DNA from: Oscillochloris sp. ZM17-4
GTDB taxonomy: Bacteria > Chloroflexota > Chloroflexia > Chloroflexales > Chloroflexaceae
Assembly (NCBI RefSeq): GCF_019599295.1
Contig: NZ_JAIEWN010000031.1
Coordinates: 1-64,000 of the forward strand
Length of the DNA: 64,000 nucleotides
Reading direction: 5' to 3'
Below are positions 50,052 through 58,237 of the stretch, piece after piece (the stretch's first letter is position 1; every line of letters starts with the position of its first letter). The notes beneath the pieces are model-generated. The model was not told the origin of the DNA. It saw nothing but the letters and a program-made list of their open reading frames with translations, and did no database searches. The position numbers and the translations under genes were made by a program.

Positions 50052-50097
50052 GGGCTGAGGGCTGAAGCTCAGCCTTCAGCCCTCAGCCCTCAGCCAT
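50037..50097. repeat. inverted 7-bp-word array (GGCTGAG family)
   Basis: Four GGCTGAG words (50040-50066) and their inversion TCAGCCT/TCAGCCC (50068-50095), with almost no loop. It spans the MazG-like stop and ends 7 bp before hisB. Confidence 0.88.
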
Positions 50098-50103
50098 AGG
50101 ATT

Positions 50104-50694
50104 ATGGAACGCACCGCCACGATCAGCCGCACCACCGGCGAGACCGCGATCAGCCTGAGCCTGCGCATCGACGGCGCGGGCCGGGCCGATGTCCACACCG
50201 GCGTCGGATTCCTCGACCACATGCTGACCCTCTGGGCGAAGCATGGCATGTTCGACCTGGAGGTGCGGGCGCAGGGCGACCTGCACATCGACGAGCACCA
50301 CACCGCCGAGGATACCTGCATCTGCCTCGGCCAGGCTATCGACGCGGCCCTCGGCGAGCGCCGCGGGATCGTCCGCACCGCCCACAGCTTCGTCCCGATG
50401 GACGAGGCGCTGGCCCTGGTGGCGGTGGATCTCGGCGGCCGGCCCTACTGCGTGGTTCAGGCCGACTTCGTGACCCCGCGGGTCGGCCAGCTCGGCACCG
50501 ACCTGATCTTCCACCTGCTGGAGAGCGTGGCCACGCACGGGCGGCTGAACCTGCACGCCCAGGTGCTCTACGGCCGCAACGACCACCACAAGGTCGAGGC
50601 GATCTTTAAGGCCTTCGGCCGCGCCTTCGACGCCGCGACCCGCCTCGACCCCCGCCTCGACGGGGCGGTGCCGAGTACGAAAGGGGTGCTGTGA
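50104..50694 (+). CDS. hisB: imidazoleglycerol-phosphate dehydratase
   Basis: 196 residues. Two metal motifs of the family: [16 protein letters not shown] and [18 protein letters not shown]; also GVGFLDHML near the start. It catalyses the sixth step of histidine synthesis. It overlaps prsW by the sequence GTGATGG (hisB stop TGA 50692-50694). No other his gene is in the window. Confidence 0.96.
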   Translation: MERTATISRTTGETAISLSLRIDGAGRADVHTGVGFLDHMLTLWAKHGMFDLEVRAQGDLHIDEHHTAEDTCICLGQAIDAALGERRGIVRTAHSFVPMDEALALVAVDLGGRPYCVVQADFVTPRVGQLGTDLIFHLLESVATHGRLNLHAQVLYGRNDHHKVEAIFKAFGRAFDAATRLDPRLDGAVPSTKGVL

Positions 50695-51668
50695 TGGTGT
50701 TCGCCCTCGTGGTGGCCCTGAGCTTCGGGCCGGCCCTGCTCTACGCGTCGGTCGTCTACTGGCTCGACCGCTTCGAGAAGGAGCCGCTGCGCCTGCTCAT
50801 CGGCGCCTTCCTCTGGGGCGCGATCATCGCCACCGTCGGCGCGATCATCGCCACCAACGTGCTCCAGATCAGCCTGGAGATCATCACCAGGAACCCGGCC
50901 CTGGCCGAGCTCACCGGCACCACCCTGATCGCGCCGCTCGTCGAGGAGAGCCTGAAGGGCGCGGCGGTGCTGCTGATCTTCCTGATCTTCCCCCACGAGT
51001 TCGACTCGGTGCTCGACGGGATCGTCTACGCGGCGATCACCGCCCTCGGCTTCGCCGCCACCGAGAATGTGCTCTACCTCTACTTCCAGGGCTACGCCAC
51101 CGATGGCGCATCCGGCCTGGCGGTGCTGTTTGTGCTGCGGGTGCTGCTGGGCGGCTGGGGCCACGCCGTCTACACCTCGTTCATCGGGATCGGCCTGGCC
51201 GTCGCGCGGCTGCGGCGCGGCTGGGCGATCAAGATCATCGCGCCGGTGCTCGGCTGGTGCGTCGCCGTCTTCCTGCACGCCCTGCACAACACTATGGCCA
51301 CCATCCTCGGGTCGAGCCTCGGGCTCGGCGGCCTGCTGGCCACCCTGCTGGTCGACTGGACGGGCTGGGCGATGGCGCTCGGCCTGGTGATCTGGGCGAT
51401 CTTCCGCGAGCGGCGCTGGATGCTCACCTACCTGCGCGAGGAGGTTGAGCTGGGGGTGATCAGCGCAGAGCAGTACCGCACGGCCTGCTCGATCCGCGCG
51501 CAGCTCACGGCCCGCGCCCGCAGCCGGGCCTCCCGCCTGTTCTACGCCGCCTGCGCCGAGCTGGCCCAGAAGAAGCATCATCTGGCCACCCTCGGCGAGG
51601 AGCGCGGCAACACCGCCCGCGTGATGGCGCTGCGGGCCGGCCTGGCCAGCCAGTCGGCGCTGGTGTAA
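50694..51668 (+). CDS. PrsW-family intramembrane metalloprotease
   Basis: 324 residues from ATG 50694 (a GTG directly before it could also serve). About eight helices. Family motifs: LIAPLVEESLKGAAVLLIF (E-E-x2-K), FAATENVLYLY, GGWGHAVYTSFIG and LHALHNTMA. PrsW-type proteases cleave anti-sigma factors in membranes. The C-terminal 90 residues are basic and cytoplasmic. Coupled to hisB by overlap. Confidence 0.88.
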   Translation: MVFALVVALSFGPALLYASVVYWLDRFEKEPLRLLIGAFLWGAIIATVGAIIATNVLQISLEIITRNPALAELTGTTLIAPLVEESLKGAAVLLIFLIFPHEFDSVLDGIVYAAITALGFAATENVLYLYFQGYATDGASGLAVLFVLRVLLGGWGHAVYTSFIGIGLAVARLRRGWAIKIIAPVLGWCVAVFLHALHNTMATILGSSLGLGGLLATLLVDWTGWAMALGLVIWAIFRERRWMLTYLREEVELGVISAEQYRTACSIRAQLTARARSRASRLFYAACAELAQKKHHLATLGEERGNTARVMALRAGLASQSALV

Positions 51669-51672
51669 AAAA

Positions 51673-51731
51673 CCTCAAGGTGTTGCAAAAACGCGCCAGC
51701 GAAGCTGGCGCGTTTTTGCAACACCTTGAGG
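51673..51731. terminator. 28-bp perfect bidirectional hairpin
   Basis: 51673-51700 pairs perfectly with 51704-51731, loop GAA. It holds A5 and T5 tracts in the stem, so it can end transcription from both sides (prsW and the convergent hypothetical gene). Confidence 0.85.
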
Positions 51732-51755
51732 GATTCTAGGGGCGCAGCGAACCGC

Positions 51756-52346
51756 TCACGCGGCCAGTTCACCCCTTGTGTGGGCCGCCATCAGCCGGCG
51801 CGTCTTCTGACAGACCCGCTCGTAGAGGTTGGCGGCGAGGCGCTGCTCGATCAGCGCGCGCCGGCGCTCGGCCTCACAGTGCTCGCTCCACTCGATCGCG
51901 GCGGACAGGCGGTCGCCCGCCTCGCGCAGCTGCGCCAGGCTCTCCTCGGCGAACGGCGGCCGCGGGCGGAGCAGGGCCAGCGACGCCTCCAGCCGGCGCA
52001 TGTCGGACAGCAGATTGCCGGCCGTCAGCGCGCTGGCCGGCTGCGAGGGGGCAACCAGCTGGAGATAGAGGGCGTCGTTGCCGAAGTAGCTGGAGATCTG
52101 TTGCTGAATGGCGATGTAGGCGCGCTGGCCGATCACCTCGGCGCGCCAGCGCTGCGAGAGCGCCTGCCGCCACTCGGCCAGGGACTGCTCGCCGAGCGCG
52201 TCCTGCTCCTCAAGGGCGCTGCGGAGTGCCCGGTGCCTGGCCAGCTCTTCATCGGCGAAGGGAAGCTCAGATCGCCGCATCTCAAGCATCGTGATGAGCT
52301 GCGCTACAGCGTCGTGGCTGGTGGTTTCGCGGGGGGGCTGAGTCAC
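51756..52346 (-). CDS. helical hypothetical protein
   Basis: 196 residues from GTG 52346, chosen because AAAGGACC lies 4-5 nt upstream; frames to 52421 lack a site. It consists of charged helices (LEMRRSELPFADEELARHRA and RPPFAEESLAQLREAGDRLS, which look like two halves of an internal duplication: RSELPFADEELARHR versus RPRPPFAEESLAQLR). No signal, no Cys-rich motif. No family recognised. Confidence 0.6.
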   Translation of the reverse strand: MTQPPRETTSHDAVAQLITMLEMRRSELPFADEELARHRALRSALEEQDALGEQSLAEWRQALSQRWRAEVIGQRAYIAIQQQISSYFGNDALYLQLVAPSQPASALTAGNLLSDMRRLEASLALLRPRPPFAEESLAQLREAGDRLSAAIEWSEHCEAERRRALIEQRLAANLYERVCQKTRRLMAAHTRGELAA

Positions 52347-52559
52347 GACAGGTCCTTTCGACGTAGATATCAGGTTGCGCCTGTCTTTACCATAGTACGT
52401 ATCGTGCCCTGTCGCGTCCATAGTACTTCTGTAGCGATCTGCGGGGTGACTTACGACGGCCTGTCGTAGGCCTCATGTGCTACAATACCTGTTGCATCCT
52501 GCGCTCCTTTCGTATCGTCATAGCCGTCGGCAGATATGCAGCTTCGAAGGAGGTTCCCG

Positions 52560-53030
52560 ATGGGTTTTCTCGATCAGATCAGCAAGACCCTCACCCAGGG
52601 TGTGGATCGGGCAAAGTTTGAGGCCGATAAGTTTCAGAAGACGACGCGACTCCAGGGCGAGGTGAACGAGTTCCGCCGCCAGGTTGACATGAAGCTGATG
52701 GAGCTTGGCCAGCGGGCCTACGACCTCCAGCGCGCGGGGCAGATCAGCGCGCCCTCGATCACCGAGCTTGCCGCTGCCGTCGACCAGCTGCGCTCGACGC
52801 TGGTGATGAAGGAGGAGGAGCTGAAGGTGTCGCAGAACGATGTGTTTGAGGAGCCGATGACGCCGGCGGGGGTCGCGCCCTCGCAGCAGGTGCCGATCGC
52901 GTACGATACGCCGCCCGCCGCGCCGCCCGCCGCGCCGCCCGCCGCCGGCCTGAAGGCATGCGCGAGCTGCGGGTTCCAGATGCCGGCCACCGCGATGTTC
53001 TGCCCCAGCTGCGGCACGCGCACCGCCTAG
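52560..53030 (+). CDS. helical protein with a C-terminal zinc ribbon
   Basis: 156 residues from ATG 52560 (AAGGAGG 6 nt upstream). Residues 1-90 are helical (MGFLDQISKTLTQGVDRAKF opens it), followed by a linker of repeated PPAAPPAA and a C-terminal zinc ribbon ACASCGFQMPATAMFCPSCG. Such proteins are common near PspA-like stress genes in Chloroflexota, but function is unknown. Ends before a 22-bp terminator. Confidence 0.75.
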   Translation: MGFLDQISKTLTQGVDRAKFEADKFQKTTRLQGEVNEFRRQVDMKLMELGQRAYDLQRAGQISAPSITELAAAVDQLRSTLVMKEEELKVSQNDVFEEPMTPAGVAPSQQVPIAYDTPPAAPPAAPPAAGLKACASCGFQMPATAMFCPSCGTRTA

Positions 53031-53064
53031 CGCGCTCAGCGCGGGAGACGGTGTCACCCTGGAG

Positions 53065-53110
53065 ACGCACGACGACCGAGCACAGCGCGCTGTGCTCGGT
53101 TGTCGTGCGT
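53065..53110. terminator. 22-bp hairpin between convergent genes
   Basis: 53065-53086 pairs with 53089-53110 at 21 of 22 positions, 2-nt loop; lies between the zinc-ribbon gene and the STAS gene. Confidence 0.8.
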
Positions 53111-53123
53111 CAAAACCCAGACG

Positions 53124-54098
53124 CTAGGTACGCGCTGGCCTCGGGGCGGCCAGCAGATCGCTGCCCATCACCTCTTGCGGCGTGCGCGCCGTACGCACCC
53201 CGGCCATATTGATGCCGAGCTGAGTCATCGTCGCCGCCACCGAGGCGGAGATCCCGGTGACCGTCACCTCACAGCCGAGCAGACGCACCGCCTGGATGGC
53301 CCGCAGGAGCGACTGCGCCACAGCGGTGTCAACCGTCTGCACCCCAGCGATATCGAGAATAACCAGGTGCGCGCCCTGGGTGCTGACATCATTCAGCAGA
53401 CGCCGTGTGAGATCCCCTGCACGCCTACTGTCGAGATGGCCGACGATCGGGGCGAGCAGCACCCCGTCGGCGAGCGAGACGGCCGGCGTCTCCAGCGTAT
53501 TCACCAGGTCGAACAGCTGGCGCTGCTGCGCGTTCTGCGCCTCTAGCTCCTGCGCCTTCTGGGAAAGCTCGTGGGCCTGGGCCTCGCTGCGCGAGAGAGC
53601 CTGGCGGGCAAGATCTGCGCTCTCCTCAGCCTCCAGCTGCGCGGTATTCGTGACCATGCGGGCGAGCAGCATGCCGCCGACGGACATGGCGTAGAGCAGG
53701 ATCGCCACCGGCTCAGCGTAGATACCCTGGCCGCCGGCGCGTATGATCAGCATCACCAGCAGCCCCAGCGCGCTGCCCACCACCCAGAGCGGGCCGGCGA
53801 CGATCAGGGCCAGCACCGGCGGCAGAAATGCGGCCGTGTTGAACTGGTCGGTGAGAAAGACGCCGTCGGTCGTCAGCCCGATCAGCACGGTGATCACGAT
53901 GAGCGTAGCGTAGCGCGCTTGCCCCCAGCCGCGCCAGTAGGCGATCAGCAGACCGATCAGCACCGGCAGCCCCACGATCATGCCAATAATCGTGAGCAGC
54001 GTGTCGGGCACAACGAGCTGATACAGGAGCGCGAGGAGTGTGCCGACGATCAGGATGCCAAGCAATGCGAGCACGACTTGTCGCTGTGAGACCTTCAT
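53124..54098 (-). CDS. membrane protein with coiled coil and STAS domain
   Basis: 324 residues. Six helices (about 8-155), a coiled coil (about 155-195, SRSEAQAHELSQKAQELEAQ), and a C-terminal STAS domain (about 205-315) resembling RsbR/RsbS: PIVGHLDSRRAG, HLVILDIAGVQTVDTAVAQS and VTVTGISASVAATMTQLG. Thr in VDTAVAQ occupies the usual phosphorylation position. Stressosome-like partner-switching signalling is inferred. No partner gene nearby. Confidence 0.85.
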   Translation of the reverse strand: MKVSQRQVVLALLGILIVGTLLALLYQLVVPDTLLTIIGMIVGLPVLIGLLIAYWRGWGQARYATLIVITVLIGLTTDGVFLTDQFNTAAFLPPVLALIVAGPLWVVGSALGLLVMLIIRAGGQGIYAEPVAILLYAMSVGGMLLARMVTNTAQLEAEESADLARQALSRSEAQAHELSQKAQELEAQNAQQRQLFDLVNTLETPAVSLADGVLLAPIVGHLDSRRAGDLTRRLLNDVSTQGAHLVILDIAGVQTVDTAVAQSLLRAIQAVRLLGCEVTVTGISASVAATMTQLGINMAGVRTARTPQEVMGSDLLAAPRPART

Positions 54099-54238
54099 AA
54101 CTCCTCGCCGTTGCCGTTGGCAGGGTATCAGCCCCCGCGCGCGCCGGCCTATCCCCAGGATCTGCCCGCGCTCCCAGATATGCCACTCCGCATCGATCTC
54201 CGCGTAGCGCCCGCTCTTATAACGTTATTTTAGCATAA

Positions 54239-55759
54239 TCATAGTGTATAACCACGGCGTACACAGCCGAGCATCGCGCTCAGGTAGAGGGCGCGGGCGA
54301 TCCGGCGCGGGCGATAGAGCTCCTTGCCGATCCAGCACTCGCCGGGGGGGTCGATAAAAGGGTGGTAGTTGATCTGGAGCCAGCGGCTGGCGCGCAGCAG
54401 TGCAGGCTTAGCGCTATCATCGAGAAGGTTGTGTCGATCCATGTCGAGCAGCGCGATCGTGATGTAGGCGGTCTCCTCGTCGCTTGCTGCGTGTACCCCC
54501 CAGCTGCCATCGGAGTGCTGATGATCCAAAAGTGCGGGAAGGGCCATATGCGCCTCCTCGTAACGTCCGGCCGCCAGCAGCGCGCTGATCGTATGCCCGG
54601 TGATGTAGGTCCACGAGGTGTGCCACTTATCGCCCATCCAGATGCCATCGGCCGTGCGCTGGTCGCAGAGATAGTTCAGGAGCGGGTGCGGGTCGCCGCC
54701 AAGGATGGCCAGGGCGTGAGCGGCGTGGGCCGTGGCCGAGAGCGAGTGCTGCAGCTCCTGGCGGTAGGTCAGGCAGCGGCCACCGACGATATAGCGCTGC
54801 AGGACGGCGCTGTCGGGGCAGTAGCCGCCTGCCCTCGTAATGGCGAGGCTCATCGCCGTAATGTCGCCATCGGCGGTGAACCAGTCGCTGATGCCCTGGC
54901 CCTCGGGGCGCAGGCTGCGCCAGAGGTCGGCGATCTGTTCGCTAAGCGGGGTGTGCAGGGCGGGCTCGTCGAACAGGCCGCCCAGAAACAGGCCAAATAG
55001 GCTGACGACCTGTTCGTTGCGCGGGTAGGGCCACACGACGGGGACGATCCCTGGGATACTCAGGCCCGTTGCCGCTTCCGCACGCACCAAAAAGGCATGG
55101 GCGGCAGCGCGCTGTGGGGCGAGGTGGGGATCATCGGTGGCGGCGGCGATCCAGGCGGCGGTGGCGGCCGGGCTGTGGCCCACCCCGCCCGATTCGTCGA
55201 GCATTCCTATGTCGGGCTTTGTGCCCCACGCCTCCCAGGAATGGCTCGCCGTGGTGCCGCCCTGGGGGTTCAGCTGGGCAATCAGCTTGGCGCGGCGCGC
55301 GCCAATGTTGCGGAGTGGCGTGTAGACGGATGCTGACGATATCTCAAGGCCAACGCTGGCAGCCTCCTGAAGAAGCTTTGGCAGGATCATCTCGGTGGCG
55401 ATGGGGATATCATTCGGGACCTCGCCGCTCCAGTGGTGCGCCTGAAGGCGAATGAAGGCCAGCCCGTGCTGGATCGCGTTGCGGGCGTCGCGCCGCGTGC
55501 AGTGGGTGTTGAGGGCCAAGATGGCCGCCAGCGTCGGCACATCGCGGGCCATGGGCATCGCCGGCGAGCCCCATCCCCCATCTGCGTGCTGCTGGGAGAG
55601 CAGCCAGTCGATGGCCGGCCAGACCCCCTCTTCCGGAGGGCTATGACGGATGACCTGGGCGGTGTCGTAGATCGCCGGGCTGGTCAGCCCGCCATCTGCC
55701 CCCAGATCTGCGATCAGGTAACGAAGATCGGTGAGGATGATCTCGGTCAAGGCATCCAT
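54239..55759 (-). CDS. class II terpene (diterpene) cyclase with variant DxDD motif
   Basis: 506 residues from ATG 55759 (GGAGGTG upstream). Length and layout fit bacterial class II diterpene cyclases. QW-like repeats DGGWGSP (about 60-66) and DGSWGVHAASDEETAY near the C-terminus form the alpha-barrel repeats. The acid motif usually DxDD reads D297-G-D-I300, keeping the middle catalytic Asp (D299) but with Ile at the last position. It should start cyclisation of geranylgeranyl diphosphate (or a longer prenyl chain) by protonation. No class I partner or prenyl synthase is adjacent. Preceded by a very AT-rich stretch. Confidence 0.85.
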   Translation of the reverse strand: MDALTEIILTDLRYLIADLGADGGLTSPAIYDTAQVIRHSPPEEGVWPAIDWLLSQQHADGGWGSPAMPMARDVPTLAAILALNTHCTRRDARNAIQHGLAFIRLQAHHWSGEVPNDIPIATEMILPKLLQEAASVGLEISSASVYTPLRNIGARRAKLIAQLNPQGGTTASHSWEAWGTKPDIGMLDESGGVGHSPAATAAWIAAATDDPHLAPQRAAAHAFLVRAEAATGLSIPGIVPVVWPYPRNEQVVSLFGLFLGGLFDEPALHTPLSEQIADLWRSLRPEGQGISDWFTADGDITAMSLAITRAGGYCPDSAVLQRYIVGGRCLTYRQELQHSLSATAHAAHALAILGGDPHPLLNYLCDQRTADGIWMGDKWHTSWTYITGHTISALLAAGRYEEAHMALPALLDHQHSDGSWGVHAASDEETAYITIALLDMDRHNLLDDSAKPALLRASRWLQINYHPFIDPPGECWIGKELYRPRRIARALYLSAMLGCVRRGYTL

Positions 55760-55997
55760 TGTCACCTCCAGCGTCATTGTGATGTGAGCTGAGCCTGGCT
55801 GTCAGACGGGCGAATAATAGAAGAAGCTGCCTGCAGTAATGTGCAGGCAGCTCTGCGATGAGTTCTGGCATCGTGGCCTTGGTCGTGTAGGCGGCGGAGC
55901 CAGACGATATGACTATATTCTATAGTACTATAATTAGTAGTACTATGTTATTACGATTTTTTAACCCTCGGGTATACAAACTGTTCCTCTCACGCGG
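55760..55997. other. AT-rich intergenic region upstream of the terpene cyclase
   Basis: Positions 55905-55965 are far richer in A/T than anything nearby and hold TAGTACT/AGTACTA inverted repeats around 55922-55946. Possible promoters or a transfer scar; a short CTGCCTGCA...TGCAGGCAG hairpin lies at about 55828-55850. No gene. Confidence 0.6.
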
Positions 55998-57086
55998 CTA
56001 GCGCCTGGCCACCGTAGCGAGCAGCGCATCGTAGCGCGGGGCGAGGGCGGGCCATGCGTAGGGCACGGCCAGGGCCCGCCAGGTGTCGCGGCCGGCGCCG
56101 GCGCGGGCCAGGGCGGCCGCGAGCAGGTCGGCCATACCGCCCGCGTCGTCGTAGAGGTGATCGGCGTGAAGCGGCGCGGGGATGAGGTCGGGGTAGTTCA
56201 GCCGGCGCGGCAGGATGGGCGCGCAGCCGCAGAACATGGCCTCCACCACGCCGATGCCGAAGAACTCCTGGATGGCGGTGCTGACCAGCACATCGGCGCG
56301 GCGCAGGAGCCGGGCGTAGGCCTGGCGGCTCGCGGCGTAGCCCCAGTGAATGCTGCGGGCGGCCCAGCGCGCGCGGGCCTCGGCGAAGGCGGGCGCGTTC
56401 GGGTCGATATGCTCGCCGGCGACGATCAGGCGGAAGTCGGCCCCGCGCCGCTCCAGCGCATCCAGCCCGGCGAAGAACGCCTCGGGCTGCTTGTCGTACT
56501 CCCAGCGCGAGCTCCAGAGGATCACCGGCGGCCCGCCGTCGCCCTCCGGCGGCCCCTCCAGCCCGGCCAGATCCACCCCCGGCGGCAACACATGGGCCTT
56601 CGCGGCGACCTCGGCCACCGTCTGGAGCTCCTGGTAGTCGTGGTAGCGGCCGAGCAGATCGGGCAGGGCCGCCAGGAAGGCGCGCCGGTGGAATGCCGAG
56701 TTGAAGATCACCGCGTCGGCGGCCAGGGCCGAGGTGTAGTTGACCCAGGCGAGGCTAAGGTCGCGCTTGCGGCCCGGCGGCAGCGGGTAGGTGAGCTGGT
56801 TCTCGTGGAAGTAGATGGCGGCGGGCACGCCGGCGAGCTGATCCGCCGTGAGGGCGCGGAAGGTGGCCAGGTCGAGCATATCGCTGGCGACGATCAGGTC
56901 GGGCCGCGCGCCGAGCTCGCGGGCGAGGCGGGCCAGGCTCACCGCGCCGCCGCGCATGCGCCAGCGCCAGCCGCCGTCGATCGGCAGGCTGAGCAGCGTC
57001 ACCTGATGCAGGCTGTGGGCGGCGTAGCCGGCGGACACCGCCGCGTGCGAGCCGCCGTGGAATGGGTCGAGCCAGAGGATGTGCAT
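55998..57086 (-). CDS. glycosyltransferase, tRNA-queuosine alpha-mannosyltransferase-like (DUF3524)
   Basis: 362 residues from ATG 57086. N-terminal DUF3524 motif MHILWLDPFHGGSHAAVSAG, then IYFHENQLTYPLPPG and ADAVIFNSAFHRRAFL; the GT-B C-terminal half has ILWSSRWEYDKQPEAFF, STAIQEFFGIGVVEAMFCG (donor-binding E-x7-E). The eukaryotic homologue (GTDC1/QTMAN) mannosylates queuosine in tRNA-Asp; the bacterial substrate is uncertain. The start codon is followed upstream at once by a repeat array. Confidence 0.78.
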   Translation of the reverse strand: MHILWLDPFHGGSHAAVSAGYAAHSLHQVTLLSLPIDGGWRWRMRGGAVSLARLARELGARPDLIVASDMLDLATFRALTADQLAGVPAAIYFHENQLTYPLPPGRKRDLSLAWVNYTSALAADAVIFNSAFHRRAFLAALPDLLGRYHDYQELQTVAEVAAKAHVLPPGVDLAGLEGPPEGDGGPPVILWSSRWEYDKQPEAFFAGLDALERRGADFRLIVAGEHIDPNAPAFAEARARWAARSIHWGYAASRQAYARLLRRADVLVSTAIQEFFGIGVVEAMFCGCAPILPRRLNYPDLIPAPLHADHLYDDAGGMADLLAAALARAGAGRDTWRALAVPYAWPALAPRYDALLATVARR

Positions 57087-57093
57087 GGCGTTA

Positions 57094-57123
57094 GGGTACA
57101 GGGCACAGCGTACAGGGTACAGC
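57094..57123. repeat. GGGTACA 7-bp word array
   Basis: Words GGGTACA, GGGCACA, GCGTACA, GGGTACA in phase (57094-57121), 8 bp upstream of the glycosyltransferase start. Confidence 0.8.
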
Positions 57124-57178
57124 GAGGAGCGCATCGGCATTTGCCAGAACCGCGCTGCGATTGTACCATCCCTACACA

Positions 57179-57208
57179 GATTGCAGATTGCAGATTGCAG
57201 ATTGCAGA
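57179..57208. repeat. GATTGCA 7-bp direct array
   Basis: Four GATTGCA words in direct orientation, 21 bp before the enoyl-CoA hydratase start. Confidence 0.88.
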
Positions 57209-57228
57209 ATAAGCCGAAGGAGGCCTCG

Positions 57229-58014
57229 ATGACCGTAGGTACACAGGCGTACCAGCACATCCTGGTGGAGCGCGAGGGCCGGCTGGCCCTCGTGACGATG
57301 AACCGGCCGCAGCGGCGCAACGCCCTCTCGCTTGAGCACATGCAGGAGCTGCTGGCCTGCTTCAGGGCGATCGGCGCGGACCTGGGCGTGGGCGCGGTGA
57401 TCCTCAGCGGCAACGGCCCGGCCTTCTGCGCCGGCCACGACCTGAGCGAGATGACGGGGCAGGAGCCCGAGTTCTACAGCCAGCTGTTCGGGGTCTGCAC
57501 CGAGCTGATGGAGACGATCCAGTCCATCCCGCAGCCGGTGATCGCCCAGGTACACGGCGTGGCCACGGCGGCGGGCTGCCAGCTGGTCGCCACCTGCGAC
57601 ATGGTGGTCGCCGCGGGGAGCGCGCGATTCGCCACGCCGGGGGTGAAGATCGGGCTGTTCTGCTCGACGCCGATGGTGGCGCTGAGCCGGGCGGTGCCGG
57701 CGAAGCTGGCCCTGGAGATGCTGCTCACCGGCGAGCTGATCTCGGCCGAGGCGGCCCGCGAGGCCGGCCTGGTAAACCGGGTGGTCGCCGCCGACGAGCT
57801 GGTGTCGACCACGCACGCCCTGGCCGAGAAGATCCTCTCCGCGAGCGCCACGGTGGTGGGGCTGGGCAAGCAGGCGTTCTACCGCCAGCTGAGCATGCCG
57901 CAGCACGAGGCCTACGCCTACACCAGGGACGTGATGGCGTCCAACGCCAGCCTCGCCGACGCGCAGGAGGGGATCTGCGCCTTCCTGGAGAAGCGCCCGC
58001 CCCAGTGGACATGA
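57229..58014 (+). CDS. enoyl-CoA hydratase/isomerase family protein
   Basis: 261 residues from ATG 57229 (AAGGAGG upstream). Crotonase fold: LVTMNRPQRRNALSLEHM, oxyanion-hole segments GNGPAFCAGHDLSEM and HGVATAAGCQLVATCDMVV. The usual hydratase Glu pair is not complete (ATAAGCQL and FATPGVKIGLF), similar to ECHDC3-like members, so the reaction may differ from classical hydration. Single gene. Confidence 0.88.
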   Translation: MTVGTQAYQHILVEREGRLALVTMNRPQRRNALSLEHMQELLACFRAIGADLGVGAVILSGNGPAFCAGHDLSEMTGQEPEFYSQLFGVCTELMETIQSIPQPVIAQVHGVATAAGCQLVATCDMVVAAGSARFATPGVKIGLFCSTPMVALSRAVPAKLALEMLLTGELISAEAAREAGLVNRVVAADELVSTTHALAEKILSASATVVGLGKQAFYRQLSMPQHEAYAYTRDVMASNASLADAQEGICAFLEKRPPQWT

Positions 58015-58058
58015 TCTTGCTGACCTGATTCTTGCTGTGGTGGTCGTGATCTTGCTAT

Positions 58059-58092
58059 GGCTGGGTATGGGCGAAATCGCCCGTGCCCAGCC
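58059..58092. terminator. imperfect hairpin downstream of the enoyl-CoA hydratase gene
   Basis: GGCTGGGTATGGGCGA (58059-58074) faces CGCCCGTGCCCAGCC (58078-58092), loop AAT. Confidence 0.6.
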
Positions 58093-58237
58093 ATGATGAT
58101 TCTTGTGGGAGATGAAGCTGCCCTTGCATCCCTGTATACAGATGCGTAGGAGAGGCGGGACTATCTTCTCACTTCATAATCAGCTGCCGTGTGCATATAC
58201 TGGTTAATGGGTTTTAATAACTGAGGAGGAAGGCCGC

